NCBI GenBank assembly: GCA_028694795.1 | Contig: JAQVKF010000007.1 | Coordinates: 1-44,416 of the forward strand | Reading direction: 5' to 3' | Source: Thermoguttaceae bacterium | GTDB taxonomy: Bacteria > Planctomycetota > Planctomycetia > Pirellulales > Thermoguttaceae | Length of the DNA: 44,416 bases | Part shown: one piece after another, positions 31,462 to 40,615 of the stretch | Position numbering within the stretch: the stretch's first letter is position 1 | Layout of the letters: each line of letters opens with the position of its first letter | Program-made: the position numbers and the translations under genes | The notes under the pieces: model-generated | The model's database searches: none | Seen by the model: only the letters and a program-made list of their open reading frames with translations | Told to the model about the DNA's origin: nothing

Positions 31462-34079
31462 TATGATTGTTGCGTGCCGTACAACAACAGCTCGGCGCGT
31501 TTGGCCATAAATGTGTCTAACGCCGGCTGCCACGCGGCTGACAGCGTCTCATACGATTGTCTCGAAAGTACGCCGTCCAGCGTCGTCTGATGCACGAGCA
31601 AACGATCAAACCCCTTGGTTCCATTCCACTGGTCGCCGAAAAGTTTTTGCAATTGGCAAGCGATTTCGATACCCGTACGCACCGAATTGAACTGATCTGG
31701 GTCGGTGAGCGTCAACTGAACTCCGTGACACTCGGCGTCTTTATGGACGCTTGCATCCGGTGTAAACCGGCAGGTCGCAAAGAAAATGCCGGGTAATTTC
31801 AACGCATCAAGCGATTCGACGAGTTTCTCCGCCGCCGCGAGATCCAACCATGGAGCGCCAAACCACTCAAACGGCGTGCCCGTACCACGTCCGACCGAGA
31901 CGTTCGTCGTTTCGAGTAACCCCATTCCCGGATAAAGCAGTTCTTCCGTCAGATTCCGCATATTCGGCGACGGCGACACCCACGGCAAACCCGTTTGATC
32001 GAATCGTGTTCCACGCAGCCAACCTTCGCAGCGAATAATTTCCAGCTGCAACGTCTCCAGCTTTCGCGATTGCTTGAAAAACTGTGCCAATTCACCCATG
32101 GTCATTCCGTGTCGCAGTGGAATCGCGTCCCACGCAATGAACGATTCTCGTCCCGGATCGGTAATCGTACCTTCAACACGCACCCCATCGATCGGATTGG
32201 GACGGTCGAGGACGATAAACCGTTTACCATGTTCCGCCGCCGCGACCATCGCTTCACCCATGGTGGACATATACGTGTAAAAACGTGTGCCAATATCCTG
32301 GATATCGAAAACCAGTGTGTCGATTCCTTCGAGCATCTCTGCCGTTGGACGCCGTGTCTCGCCATATAAACTGTACACATGAAGTCCCGTTGCCGAATCG
32401 GTTTCATCGGTCACTTTTTCATCTTTTAACGCATATAGTCCATGCTCCGGACTGAACAATTTTTCGAGTTGCACCTGCTCGGCCTCGTGCAACAGTGTGA
32501 TATCGCTTACGCCGTCACGTGCTACCCCCGTCGGATTCGTGATCAAACCGATTTTCATGCCGGCGAGTGCCTGGAAACCATCCCGACGCAAAACGTCAAT
32601 GCCCGTCAATACGGGTGTGATCTTTGCCATTGATTCCGTAGATTTGGCAGGTTCTCCAGATTTTGTGGTATCCACAAATTCGACCTGTGTCCATGGCGCG
32701 AGTATCACACGGGGAGCCGGCGGTGCGGACCAGTCAATCGCGTCCGCCGCCACGCTGCCGACGTCGCGGATGAGCGAATTACATGCCCCTTCGCCACTCG
32801 GATGAACACGATTCGCAAGGAAAATAACATATAAATCGTTTGCCGGATCAATCCACATACCCGTTCCTGTAAAGCCACCGTGACCGAAAGAGCGAGGAGA
32901 TAACGAACGACCGCGATTGCCGCTGAATCCACTTCGTGCGTCCCAACCGTATGCCCGCAGATCGGCAGTACCGCCGCTGTATCGCGGTTTGGTCCAAAGG
33001 TCCCAGGTCGTTTCCGAGACGATTCGCACTTCCTCGTTCGTCTGACCATATGGCCGTTGAGTCGCTTGTGGAAGCGCACCATGTCCGAGCATCATCTGCC
33101 CGAAAATACAGAGATCCGAGGCCGTGCTGAACAATCCCGCGTGGCCCGCCACACCCCCCAACGCATAGGCTCGCGGATCATGAACGCCGCCCAAATCCCA
33201 CGAAGCCGCTACATCCAGATCGGCTGAGCGTACATGGGGTTGCGTCGGCGCTACGCGCGAGGCAAGCTGTTCGCGTGTGAACCGTTGGGCGGGTAAGTAT
33301 CCCGTTTCACACATGCCGAGCGGACCGAAAACCTCATCCTGAACGAATTGCTCGTGCGGTTTTCCGGATAAAATACGCACAATCTCCGCAAGCATGATAA
33401 AATTCATGTCGCTATAGATCATCTCGCTACGGAGTGGAGCGACCATTTTCATGGCGTAAATCCGTCGCCACGCCTCTTCCACGCCGTCCTCATAATCGCT
33501 CATCGCGTTGTCGGCGACCAATCCGCTCTGATGCAGCAGGCAATCGGCAATCGTGATTTCGCCCTTACCGTTTTCCGCAAAAGCCGGTACAATCGACGCA
33601 ATCGTTTGATGCAGATCAAGTTTACCCTGATCGACCAACCGCATGATTGCCGAACTCGTCGCGATTGATTTTGTGAGTGACGCTAAATCGAAAATCGTGT
33701 CCGTCTGCATGGGCGTCGTATTCGGCTTGAGTGAACGATTGCCAAACGCCCGCAAATAGACCACCTTCGATCCACGTCCAATCGCGATCACGCAACCTGG
33801 AAAATCGCCTTCGGCAATCGGACCGCTAACGAGCCCCTCAATTTTTTCCAACGTTGCCGCGACCATTCCCGCCTCGGATGGATCGCTCACGGGATACACT
33901 TTTGCCGACTCCGCTGTTGTAAAGAGTGTATGATCGCCCGCTTCGGATGGATTGGTGGACTGATCACCGCGGACGGAACGCAATTCAGAAAGCGAAAAAA
34001 TGGACGCGGCCGCCAACGCGGAACATTGCTGAGCAAAACGACGACGACTTACACAGGAACGATGGAACGTATCGGACAT
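31461..34079 (-). CDS. Tat-exported fusion of beta-lactamase-family serine hydrolase and NamZ-like muramidase
   Basis: 872 residues. A twin-arginine signal (SRRRFAQQC, residues 11-19) precedes a hydrophobic helix. Residues about 70-450 are a beta-lactamase/AmiE-type domain with SLTK (134-137, nucleophile S134 and K137), YSD (222-224) and HGGFTGTG (400-407). Residues about 487-870 are DUF1343, the NamZ exo-beta-N-acetylmuramidase family (GH171), with TNPTGV (515-520), SPEHG (543-547) and FDIQDIGTRFYTY (591-603). In Bacillus subtilis separate genes amiE and namZ lie together in the MurNAc recycling cluster, so this chain joins two steps of peptidoglycan turnover. The first domain could also be an esterase. 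The start is set by the Tat signal. Confidence 0.9.
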   Translation of the reverse strand: MSDTFHRSCVSRRRFAQQCSALAAASIFSLSELRSVRGDQSTNPSEAGDHTLFTTAESAKVYPVSDPSEAGMVAATLEKIEGLVSGPIAEGDFPGCVIAIGRGSKVVYLRAFGNRSLKPNTTPMQTDTIFDLASLTKSIATSSAIMRLVDQGKLDLHQTIASIVPAFAENGKGEITIADCLLHQSGLVADNAMSDYEDGVEEAWRRIYAMKMVAPLRSEMIYSDMNFIMLAEIVRILSGKPHEQFVQDEVFGPLGMCETGYLPAQRFTREQLASRVAPTQPHVRSADLDVAASWDLGGVHDPRAYALGGVAGHAGLFSTASDLCIFGQMMLGHGALPQATQRPYGQTNEEVRIVSETTWDLWTKPRYSGGTADLRAYGWDARSGFSGNRGRSLSPRSFGHGGFTGTGMWIDPANDLYVIFLANRVHPSGEGACNSLIRDVGSVAADAIDWSAPPAPRVILAPWTQVEFVDTTKSGEPAKSTESMAKITPVLTGIDVLRRDGFQALAGMKIGLITNPTGVARDGVSDITLLHEAEQVQLEKLFSPEHGLYALKDEKVTDETDSATGLHVYSLYGETRRPTAEMLEGIDTLVFDIQDIGTRFYTYMSTMGEAMVAAAEHGKRFIVLDRPNPIDGVRVEGTITDPGRESFIAWDAIPLRHGMTMGELAQFFKQSRKLETLQLEIIRCEGWLRGTRFDQTGLPWVSPSPNMRNLTEELLYPGMGLLETTNVSVGRGTGTPFEWFGAPWLDLAAAEKLVESLDALKLPGIFFATCRFTPDASVHKDAECHGVQLTLTDPDQFNSVRTGIEIACQLQKLFGDQWNGTKGFDRLLVHQTTLDGVLSRQSYETLSAAWQPALDTFMAKRAELLLYGTQQS

Positions 34080-34730
34080 CTTGAGTTTCCCTTTGCTAAA
34101 AACAGATAATCATTCCTCCCCTTTGTATCCATTTCGAAGTCTGTTGTCTATCACGTCGCGTCGTTTTTCCAAAAACTTTTTACCTGAAGTGTTGGTATTG
34201 CCACTTTGTTGGGTAGGCATGAATGGTGCGTTCTGCGGTGGCCGATGGCTCGGCATCCATACCATCTGGACGATCTGTGTTGATTGCGTTCGGGGCGTCT
34301 GGATACTTCCCAGGTTAGACACCACGAGACTTGGCCCTTACGGATCCTCATCAAATTTTACATACCCGTGCCGCGCCGCCCATATTGCCCTATGAACACG
34401 CCGCGTCAAACGCCGCATTCTTAAGAACGGACCGAGGAGGCCTAATATTACCAATAGACGGGGCGTCTGCCGGGTCCGCGTATTTTTCGCTCACCACCCA
34501 TTTGTGTGGAAATTCTTCCATTATTGGCATTCTTTCTTTTTTTTTCGATTCGAACGATAACATCCTATGAAATGATAGAGCGATATGTAATGAAAAGAGA
34601 GGCAAATGGCCGCGCGGTAGGTTGCACTGGTCGATTGGAACCCTATGTGAAAATAATCACACGCGGACAGGATGGACTCCGAATCTCCCTTGGGAAAACG
34701 TCCTTTGAGAAAACGCCGCCTGTGAAAATG
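34080..34730. other. Gene-free stretch with a possible repeat fragment
   Basis: No convincing gene. At 34172-34186 the sequence AAACTTTTTACCTGA is the exact reverse complement of part of the dispersed repeat's core, and TGAACACGCC near 34393 resembles its terminal repeat; spacing does not match an intact copy, so it is at most a decayed fragment. A frame of 48 codons ending at 34736 lacks a ribosome site. The promoter of the serine hydrolase/NamZ gene should lie near 34100-34200 but no clear boxes were found. Confidence 0.3.
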
Positions 34731-36146
34731 TTATGAAATCAATGGATATCCATACAGTTCACGAACCGTACTGGCGATCAGTCGCAGGCCCTTTTCCAGA
34801 ATCTCCGGCGGTTGCGTAAAACTAATCCGAATACATTCGTGTCGATGGTTCCAATGCGCAATTTCCGGCGAGGTCTCATCTAAACCGTAGAAAAAATATT
34901 CGCCCGGAACCACGAGTACCCCCCGTTGCTTGAGACGTGCGTACAGCTCCAACGTCGGAATCGGAAGATCCCGCAGCCACAACCAAAGGAAGAAGGCTCC
35001 CTCGCTCTGGTGCAACGCCCACGGAATGTCGCATCCGGCAAAAAACATGGACAGCCATCGCTGTGATAAACGACTTCGATCCGCGTAGAACTCTCGAAAA
35101 ATTCGATCGCCCAACGATAGAATTTCGCCCGACTCGAACATTGGTGTGATGATTCGCTGACCAATATTGCCATTTGCCAATCCGATGATCGCGGTCATTG
35201 ATTGGAGCAGCGCGATCAGATGCGCGGGACCAATCACAATCCCCGTGCGCGTACCTGGTAAACCAAGTTTCGAAAGACTAAATGTTTGTATGCGGTTCGA
35301 CGAAAAGGTCGTGGTCGCGGGACTGAAAATGATGCCCGGAAAAGGATTGCCATAAGCATTGTCGATCAAAAGCGGTACGCCATACTTCGCCGCCAGTCCG
35401 TCGAGTAACGCAACCTCCTCGTCCGTGAGTACGTTACCGCTGGGATTGGATGGGCGGCTCACGGCGATTGCCCCAACCGTACCGGTACGCAACACCGACT
35501 CCACCGCTTGAGCATCTAATCGATATTTGAACCGTGGTCCGGCCATGTCGGTCGATGGAAGCCATTCGATTTGCGGTTTACAGCCGACGAAAAGGTCCTC
35601 GTCCAAACCCACATCGGCGTAACCGACATATTCCGGAATGATGGGCAACAAAATTTTGCGACGCACGCCATCGCCACAGGTTCCGGCGAGGATGTTGAAC
35701 AAACAAAAAACTGCCGTTTGGGCACCAGTGGTCACGGCGACGTTCTCTGGACCGATCTGCCAGCCGAACCGCTCACGAAACAGTGTCGCGACGGCGTTCA
35801 AAAATTGCGGATTCCCTTGGGGCGGATCATAATTGAGAAGCATCCGATCAAACTCAGACTCGTTTGACAGCAGCATCGCGTGCATTTTCTCACGCCAAAA
35901 ATCTTGCAGCAGTGGAACGGACGCTGGATTTCCGCCACCTAACATCAGCAGATCCGGACGAGTCGTCATCGCCGTGCCAAGATCGTCCATCAATTCCAAA
36001 ATACCGCTACGCGAGGCTAGTTTGCGACCGATCCCTGAATACTGCTGACCATGTGGGGAGGTTTCGAGCTGGCTGACGGAAACGTTTTGCGAACATTGGG
36101 GACCGGGCTGACCCTCCGATGATTTCTGTGGAGACGGAATCGGCAT
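34731..36146 (-). CDS. avtA: Valine-pyruvate aminotransferase (AvtA)
   Basis: 471 residues, PLP-dependent fold type I. It follows E. coli AvtA closely: SGILELMDDLG, LMLGGGNPA (67-75), LNYDPPQGN, LLPIIPEYVGYADVGLDEDLF, SRPSNPSGNV (230-239), IDNAYGNPFPGIIFS and SLSKLGLPGTR (290-300, PLP lysine K293), then QSEGAFFLWLWLRDLP and GVLVVPGEYFF. AvtA makes valine from 2-ketoisovalerate using alanine. An extra roughly 35 residues, Ser/Gln/Pro-rich, precede the conserved start; no internal Met offers a shorter version. The ribosome site before ATG 36146 is weak. It sits downstream of no biosynthetic partner here. Confidence 0.95.
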   Translation of the reverse strand: MPIPSPQKSSEGQPGPQCSQNVSVSQLETSPHGQQYSGIGRKLASRSGILELMDDLGTAMTTRPDLLMLGGGNPASVPLLQDFWREKMHAMLLSNESEFDRMLLNYDPPQGNPQFLNAVATLFRERFGWQIGPENVAVTTGAQTAVFCLFNILAGTCGDGVRRKILLPIIPEYVGYADVGLDEDLFVGCKPQIEWLPSTDMAGPRFKYRLDAQAVESVLRTGTVGAIAVSRPSNPSGNVLTDEEVALLDGLAAKYGVPLLIDNAYGNPFPGIIFSPATTTFSSNRIQTFSLSKLGLPGTRTGIVIGPAHLIALLQSMTAIIGLANGNIGQRIITPMFESGEILSLGDRIFREFYADRSRLSQRWLSMFFAGCDIPWALHQSEGAFFLWLWLRDLPIPTLELYARLKQRGVLVVPGEYFFYGLDETSPEIAHWNHRHECIRISFTQPPEILEKGLRLIASTVRELYGYPLIS

Positions 36147-36441
36147 TTTCGACTTATTCCATTTGCTTTGTGTTTAGGAGGCGGGATTTCTTGAAAAAAT
36201 CTCTCTCGACCAAGTTCAAATCAATCACCGGTTCCATCGAAGATGACCACCCATCTGGGTTCTGAGCGGGGCAATACCCCCAGGAGACAACGATAACCGA
36301 TTATTTTCAACGAAAACGACGTACAGTATAGAGGATATTTTCGCTTTTCACAACTCTTTTCATCTCCGTTGTTTCCACTGGCAGGTTGGGACGCTTTTTT
36401 CCCGCGTTTTTGAATATTGCCCGAAAAAATTTGCCCGTCAA

Positions 36442-36470
36442 TTCAAATGTCATTGGAACATGTGTATAAT
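36442..36470 (+). promoter_or_regulatory. Promoter-like boxes upstream of the Tat-exported hydrolase-like gene
   Basis: TTCAAA (36442-36447) and a perfect TATAAT (36465-36470) are 17 bases apart. The leader to ATG 36621 would be about 145 bases. The remainder of 36147-36620 holds only a small GGGG/CCCC hairpin near 36269. Confidence 0.45.
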
Positions 36471-36620
36471 GGGCGGAAACACCGTCGGAAAGACGGGAAT
36501 GTCATGCGCATTTTCGAACCATCGTATGGTGAAATACGTTTTTTTATGGTAAATATCATAGCTCTCCATCTGATATGAAATAAATTTACACCTATAGATA
36601 TCTATGAGAAAGGGTGCCTT

Positions 36621-38309
36621 ATGCAGAGATCAAGGCGTACGCTTTTACAGCAGTGTGGATTATTCGGCGCGGCGATGGCATTGGGACTTCCTCGTGAGGC
36701 AGTGTCGCAAACCGTTCCATCCGAGCAAGTCCAGCTCCAGTACAAACGGATTGATTCCGCTCAGCGATGTTGGCATATTTCCACGTCGGTCGAAAGCTAC
36801 CAAATACACCCCGATTTTCCCGAAATTTTGGCCGACGCCGGGATCACGGACGCTTGGTTGGACACTTTTTTCTATGGACACTGGCCATATTCGTGGGAAG
36901 AGATTGAAGCGTGTATTCGGAAGCTGCAAAAGGTGAACATTACGCCGCATTTTATCGCGGTGCCATTCTGTCATGGTGGTGGTTCGCTTGATCCGCCGGA
37001 TCCTTCCGGGTTTCCGAATCTGCCGCCTAAACATTGGAAAACGATGAAACGAATCGACGGAAGCGAAAATTGGGGATTCGGCTTCCATCCATCCGCTCAG
37101 GACGAACTGTGCGACTCGGTGCGAACACTGTACAAACGTTACGGTGCGTGTGATTTCTTTTTGGATGACGACTTTCGATTCGCCTGTTCGCCGGCGTCGT
37201 TATGCGGATGTATTTGCGATGAACATCGTCTCGATTTTCTCGAAAAAACGGGCACGGCGGAATCGCAATGGAATCAACTTCTCGAAGAAATGCGAAGCAA
37301 TGAGGATACTCCGCTCGCACGCCGTTGGATGGATTACACTTGCGATTTGCTCACAGGTTGTTTTCGCAAAATACAGGCGGCGGCACCTCAGGTTGATCTC
37401 GGCAATATGATCATGTTCATGGGATCGGAAAAGTCGGGTATTCGACTGGATGATTATCGTGATGTGTTGTTTCGTGTTGGTGAGCTGATGTTCAGTGATG
37501 GTGAGTTTCAATCGGTACAGGGCAAGACGGCCGAGTTATTTAGTGCGCTGTTCCACATGCGTTTTCCGTCGTCACATGGTCGTGCGTTCAGTGAGACCAC
37601 GATTTTTCCACCAGGCTCGTTATCGGCGGAAAATATGGCCGCGAAGCTGGCGGTTTCGACGATTGCCGACACACGAAATACCATGTTCATGTCCGGTTTG
37701 ACACCGATTCCGATGGATTATTGGGGGATATTGAAGCCGCGGATGCAACATGAAGCGGCGATCCATGCGAAAATCGTCGGGCACTCACCAGTGGGACCGT
37801 TCAAACATTATTGGGGAATGGCGGCACGTTATTTCGATCTCGGTTGGATTAATGAGATTTTCAGCCAGTTCTTGGCTTTGGGGGTTCCGTTCGAGGTTTG
37901 CGACACACTTTCGGATCACGGTTGGACCTTTTTGGGACGCTGTGATGCGCGGGATATTGCGGCGGGCAAGACGGCCAATCCGGGTACCCATTGCGTTGTA
38001 CGTTCTGATCAATTCGACGCGACGGCCCAAAATGCGAAAACGTCCTTCGTTTGTGTCGAAAATACATTGGACGCTCTTTTTGCTTGGCGGCGTGATGCGG
38101 TCCTGCCGATGCTGATCGAACGTCAAATTCCCTTTGTCGAAGAGGAAACGCCCGTCGTGTGCGCGTGGTATCCGACGGCTCATGCGGTGGTGTTGTGGAA
38201 TCTTGAAAACGAGGAGAAAACGGTAAACGTTCGCCTCGGACAGACGCGACAAACCGTTACGCTCGGCGCGCAATCCAGCGGGCTGCTTGAACTGCCGAAT
38301 CCCGTGTGA
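36621..38309 (+). CDS. Tat-exported glycosidase-like protein of unknown family
   Basis: 562 residues. A twin-arginine signal (SRRTLLQQC, residues 4-12, then GLFGAAMALGL) marks export of a folded protein. The body suggests a TIM barrel: DAWLDTFFYGHW, ITPHFIAVPFCHGGG, DFFLDDDFRFAC (about 175-186, clustered acids), LGNMIMFMGSEKSG, ELMFSDGEF and DTRNTMFMSGLTPIPMDYWG. The C-terminal roughly 80 residues, with HAVVLWNLENEEKTVNVRLG, form a beta-sandwich like those behind glycosidase barrels. No GH family can be named and the catalytic acids are guesses. AAAGGG lies close before the ATG. The next gene, cdsA, follows after 304 bases. Confidence 0.72.
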   Translation: MQRSRRTLLQQCGLFGAAMALGLPREAVSQTVPSEQVQLQYKRIDSAQRCWHISTSVESYQIHPDFPEILADAGITDAWLDTFFYGHWPYSWEEIEACIRKLQKVNITPHFIAVPFCHGGGSLDPPDPSGFPNLPPKHWKTMKRIDGSENWGFGFHPSAQDELCDSVRTLYKRYGACDFFLDDDFRFACSPASLCGCICDEHRLDFLEKTGTAESQWNQLLEEMRSNEDTPLARRWMDYTCDLLTGCFRKIQAAAPQVDLGNMIMFMGSEKSGIRLDDYRDVLFRVGELMFSDGEFQSVQGKTAELFSALFHMRFPSSHGRAFSETTIFPPGSLSAENMAAKLAVSTIADTRNTMFMSGLTPIPMDYWGILKPRMQHEAAIHAKIVGHSPVGPFKHYWGMAARYFDLGWINEIFSQFLALGVPFEVCDTLSDHGWTFLGRCDARDIAAGKTANPGTHCVVRSDQFDATAQNAKTSFVCVENTLDALFAWRRDAVLPMLIERQIPFVEEETPVVCAWYPTAHAVVLWNLENEEKTVNVRLGQTRQTVTLGAQSSGLLELPNPV

Positions 38310-38613
38310 ATTGGAGTCTTCCAGTAGAATGTGTGAGCCATCTTGATGCCTGTCTCATTTGGCAAATGTTCCAATCACGATTCTTCCGTTGAAGATCGTT
38401 TTGGGCGGGGATCCACCCGTTATATTTGCAATCGAGAGGGCGGTGGCTCTTTTTACGACCTGAGGATAAAACGGCAAAAAGACTCGACGGCAGTTGCGCC
38501 GTCCGTGAATGGCTTGACTTGCTATGCGACATGTTTCCGTGTATAACCAAGGGATATGTTTGGGGCAGGTGGGGATGGTGGTGATTTTCCGCTGGTGATG
38601 GGATACGCTTTTC
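38310..38613. other. Intergenic region before cdsA
   Basis: No gene with a usable start. A perfect hairpin GACGGC/GCCGTC with a six-base loop lies at about 38487-38504. No T tract or clear promoter follows. Confidence 0.3.
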
Positions 38614-39768
38614 ATGGATAAATATCGTTATATTCTGGGGGTGCCGATTATTTTGGCGATTGTGGCCCTGTGTTGGATCGAGGCGGTTCATCCGATTCAA
38701 ATTCCTGTGTGTGTTCGCGCGGATGAATTGTGCAATGTGCCGCCATTGCCCTCAACATTTGCCGATCGGCCGGCCGCGGATTCGTCCACTTGTGAACCGG
38801 TGACCGCGAAAATTCCCGGACTTTGGATCTTGCCGATTTTATTATTGGTGGGATTGGCTGGGGTGTATGAAGCACTTCAAATGGTCGAGAAACTCGGTGC
38901 CAACGCGCCTCGCAAAACGGTTTTGCTCTTCGGTTCGCTCATACTTCTTGCTCCGTGGATGCCGTTTTTCTATGCATTGATTCGGAAAACATCATGGTAC
39001 GGTACCATGTTGAGCGGATTACCGACCTTCCAATCAAACGATTTTGCTATATGGATGGAACGTTCGGGCCTCGTGTTGATCTTCCTGCTGTTCGTTTTTG
39101 GCGCGTTGTGCGTAATGCTGACGCAGATGAAGAAGTATCCTGGTCCACAATCTAACGGTCAAACTTTTCGCGGCATTCTCGGGGGAATATTTGTTCTCTT
39201 TTACCTGCCGGTACTGCTGAGTTTTGCGTCGTTGATACTATTGCGATGGGGGGGGACGATGCTCGGTGTTGTCGTTCTGTTGACGAAATCGGGCGATATG
39301 GGAGCGTATTGGGTGGGCAGAACATTCGGAAAACGTATCTCGAAAGCGGATGCGGGGAAGATGGGGTGCCCTGGGAAAGAAGGGTTCCCGAAACATCCGA
39401 TGTCGCCTATTTTGTCGCCGAAAAAAAGTTGGGAAGGGGCCTTGGGAGCGACTTTGTTACCAGTTTGTATGTCGGTTATTTTGTCGTTGGCGGCTTTTGG
39501 TTCCGATGCGACGTGTTCCGTGGAACCGCTGTCGCTCTTGGCCAAACAGCTTGGTTTCATGGTTTTCGCCACGCTTGCTGGGGCAACGCTGGGCATTGTG
39601 GGGCTTTTGGGCGATCTTGCGGAGTCGTTCCTTAAACGTGAGGCGGGCGTCAAAGATTCAAGTACGTGGCTTCCTGGTTTTGGCGGCATTCTCGATATGG
39701 TCGATTCGGTGCTTTTTGCCGCGCCGGTGGCCTTTCTCCTGCTTTGTATAGGAGATTTTTTACGGTAA
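38614..39768 (+). CDS. cdsA: Phosphatidate cytidylyltransferase (CdsA)
   Basis: 384 residues with about eight membrane segments. It makes CDP-diacylglycerol from phosphatidate and CTP, the branch point of phospholipid synthesis. Conserved blocks are TKSGDMGAYWVGRTFGK (224-240), LSPKKSWEG (267-275) and the family signature from 334 to 365, with ESFLKREAGVKDSS, then LPGFGGILDMVDS. The usual HGG of the signature reads FGG here, a variation also seen in other CdsA proteins. Between FGK and SPKK there is an extra Gly/Lys/Pro-rich insertion, and residues 30-65 form an uncommon loop after the first membrane segment. The ribosome site is weak. It is followed by hairpins near 39800 and 39871. Confidence 0.95.
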   Translation: MDKYRYILGVPIILAIVALCWIEAVHPIQIPVCVRADELCNVPPLPSTFADRPAADSSTCEPVTAKIPGLWILPILLLVGLAGVYEALQMVEKLGANAPRKTVLLFGSLILLAPWMPFFYALIRKTSWYGTMLSGLPTFQSNDFAIWMERSGLVLIFLLFVFGALCVMLTQMKKYPGPQSNGQTFRGILGGIFVLFYLPVLLSFASLILLRWGGTMLGVVVLLTKSGDMGAYWVGRTFGKRISKADAGKMGCPGKEGFPKHPMSPILSPKKSWEGALGATLLPVCMSVILSLAAFGSDATCSVEPLSLLAKQLGFMVFATLAGATLGIVGLLGDLAESFLKREAGVKDSSTWLPGFGGILDMVDSVLFAAPVAFLLLCIGDFLR

Positions 39769-39870
39769 TGGTGGGTCGCGGCTTGTTCCTCGCCGCCCAA
39801 CGTGGAACCGTTGGGGCGACATGGCGGAAGGCGGACTGATACCGGAAGATGTGTGCCGAGGTGGGCAGGC

Positions 39871-39892
39871 GGAATCGCTTCGCGGCGATTCC
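39871..39892 (+). other. Perfect hairpin between convergent cdsA and response regulator genes
   Basis: GGAATCGC pairs with GCGATTCC around a TTCGCG loop. A second stem (CCCAACG/CGTTGGG) lies near 39807-39826 and GTGGT/ACCAC near 39924. None has an adjacent T tract, though TTTTT occurs at about 39950. Together they probably end both convergent transcripts. Confidence 0.4.
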
Positions 39893-39984
39893 GTACTACT
39901 GTAGACTTTGGGGAGGGGGGCATGTGGTTCTGATAGACCACCAAGGAGGTTTTTCCGGTTTCCGATTTCGTCCATCCGGGCATA

Positions 39985-40518
39985 CTAGACTGTGGCAAGT
40001 CCGGATGGCGCGAGAGCCGACGTGGTGAAAAGCTGTCGGATGAGAGCGATTAGCTCTCGACCGTCTGTTCGTCCTTTAGCTCGGCAAACATTTGCTCCGG
40101 CGGCCTCACATTGTTTAAAAAGGACGCCATCGTCCCAGCTGGTGAGAATCAGAATCGGTCTGTGCCCAGCGGCCCTCCGCAAACGCTCGACCGTCGCCAC
40201 GCCACGACTGTCCGGCAGTGTCAGATCGCTCATAACCAGATCAATCGCGTACCGAGTGTCGGGGAAAACAGGCTGGCAAGACGTGTCGGATAAGGGGGGG
40301 GCTGGTGAGGAATGGTTTTTGAAATGGTTACCGAGCGAACTGGCTGGTACAATCGTTTGTCGCAACAAATTCTCCGCCAATGTGAGCGAATCGGCTCCCA
40401 CCACTTCGATGGGAAACGTCGCGTATTCTAGGAGATCATCTCGCAAAAGCCCGAACATTGGCGCATAATCTTCGATGAGCAACAGTCGTAACGGTTCCCC
40501 AAAACCTTGCTCTGCCAT
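39985..40518 (-). CDS. Single-domain response regulator with insertion
   Basis: 177 residues, receiver domain only. The acidic pair E16-D17 (LLLIEDYAP), the phosphoacceptor D98 (VMSDLTLPDS), T126/S127 (LILTSWDD) and K148 (CRAKG) are in place. Between helix 2 and strand 3 (about residues 56-90) a Ser/Pro/Asn-rich insertion of about 30 residues is present, which receivers normally lack. There is no output domain, so it probably works through another protein or as a phosphotransfer step. The histidine kinase gene lies 97 bases upstream on the same strand, making a cognate pair likely. AATGGGAGG lies just before the start. Confidence 0.88.
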   Translation of the reverse strand: MAEQGFGEPLRLLLIEDYAPMFGLLRDDLLEYATFPIEVVGADSLTLAENLLRQTIVPASSLGNHFKNHSSPAPPLSDTSCQPVFPDTRYAIDLVMSDLTLPDSRGVATVERLRRAAGHRPILILTSWDDGVLFKQCEAAGANVCRAKGRTDGRELIALIRQLFTTSALAPSGLATV

Positions 40519-40615
40519 ATGGACCTCCCATTAAGTTTGTGCTGTGTTTAAGAGATTGAATGGTCGAAAATGATGTTTGTGAATGATGACCGGCAACGTG
40601 GATAGATCAAGTCGT

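Noticed and set aside
34590-34736. 48-codon plus-strand frame overlapping the end of avtA
   Set aside because: No ribosome site and it overlaps the conserved C-terminus of avtA on the other strand.
38343-38546. 67-codon plus-strand frame before cdsA
   Set aside because: No ribosome site, no recognisable features, and no coupling to cdsA.
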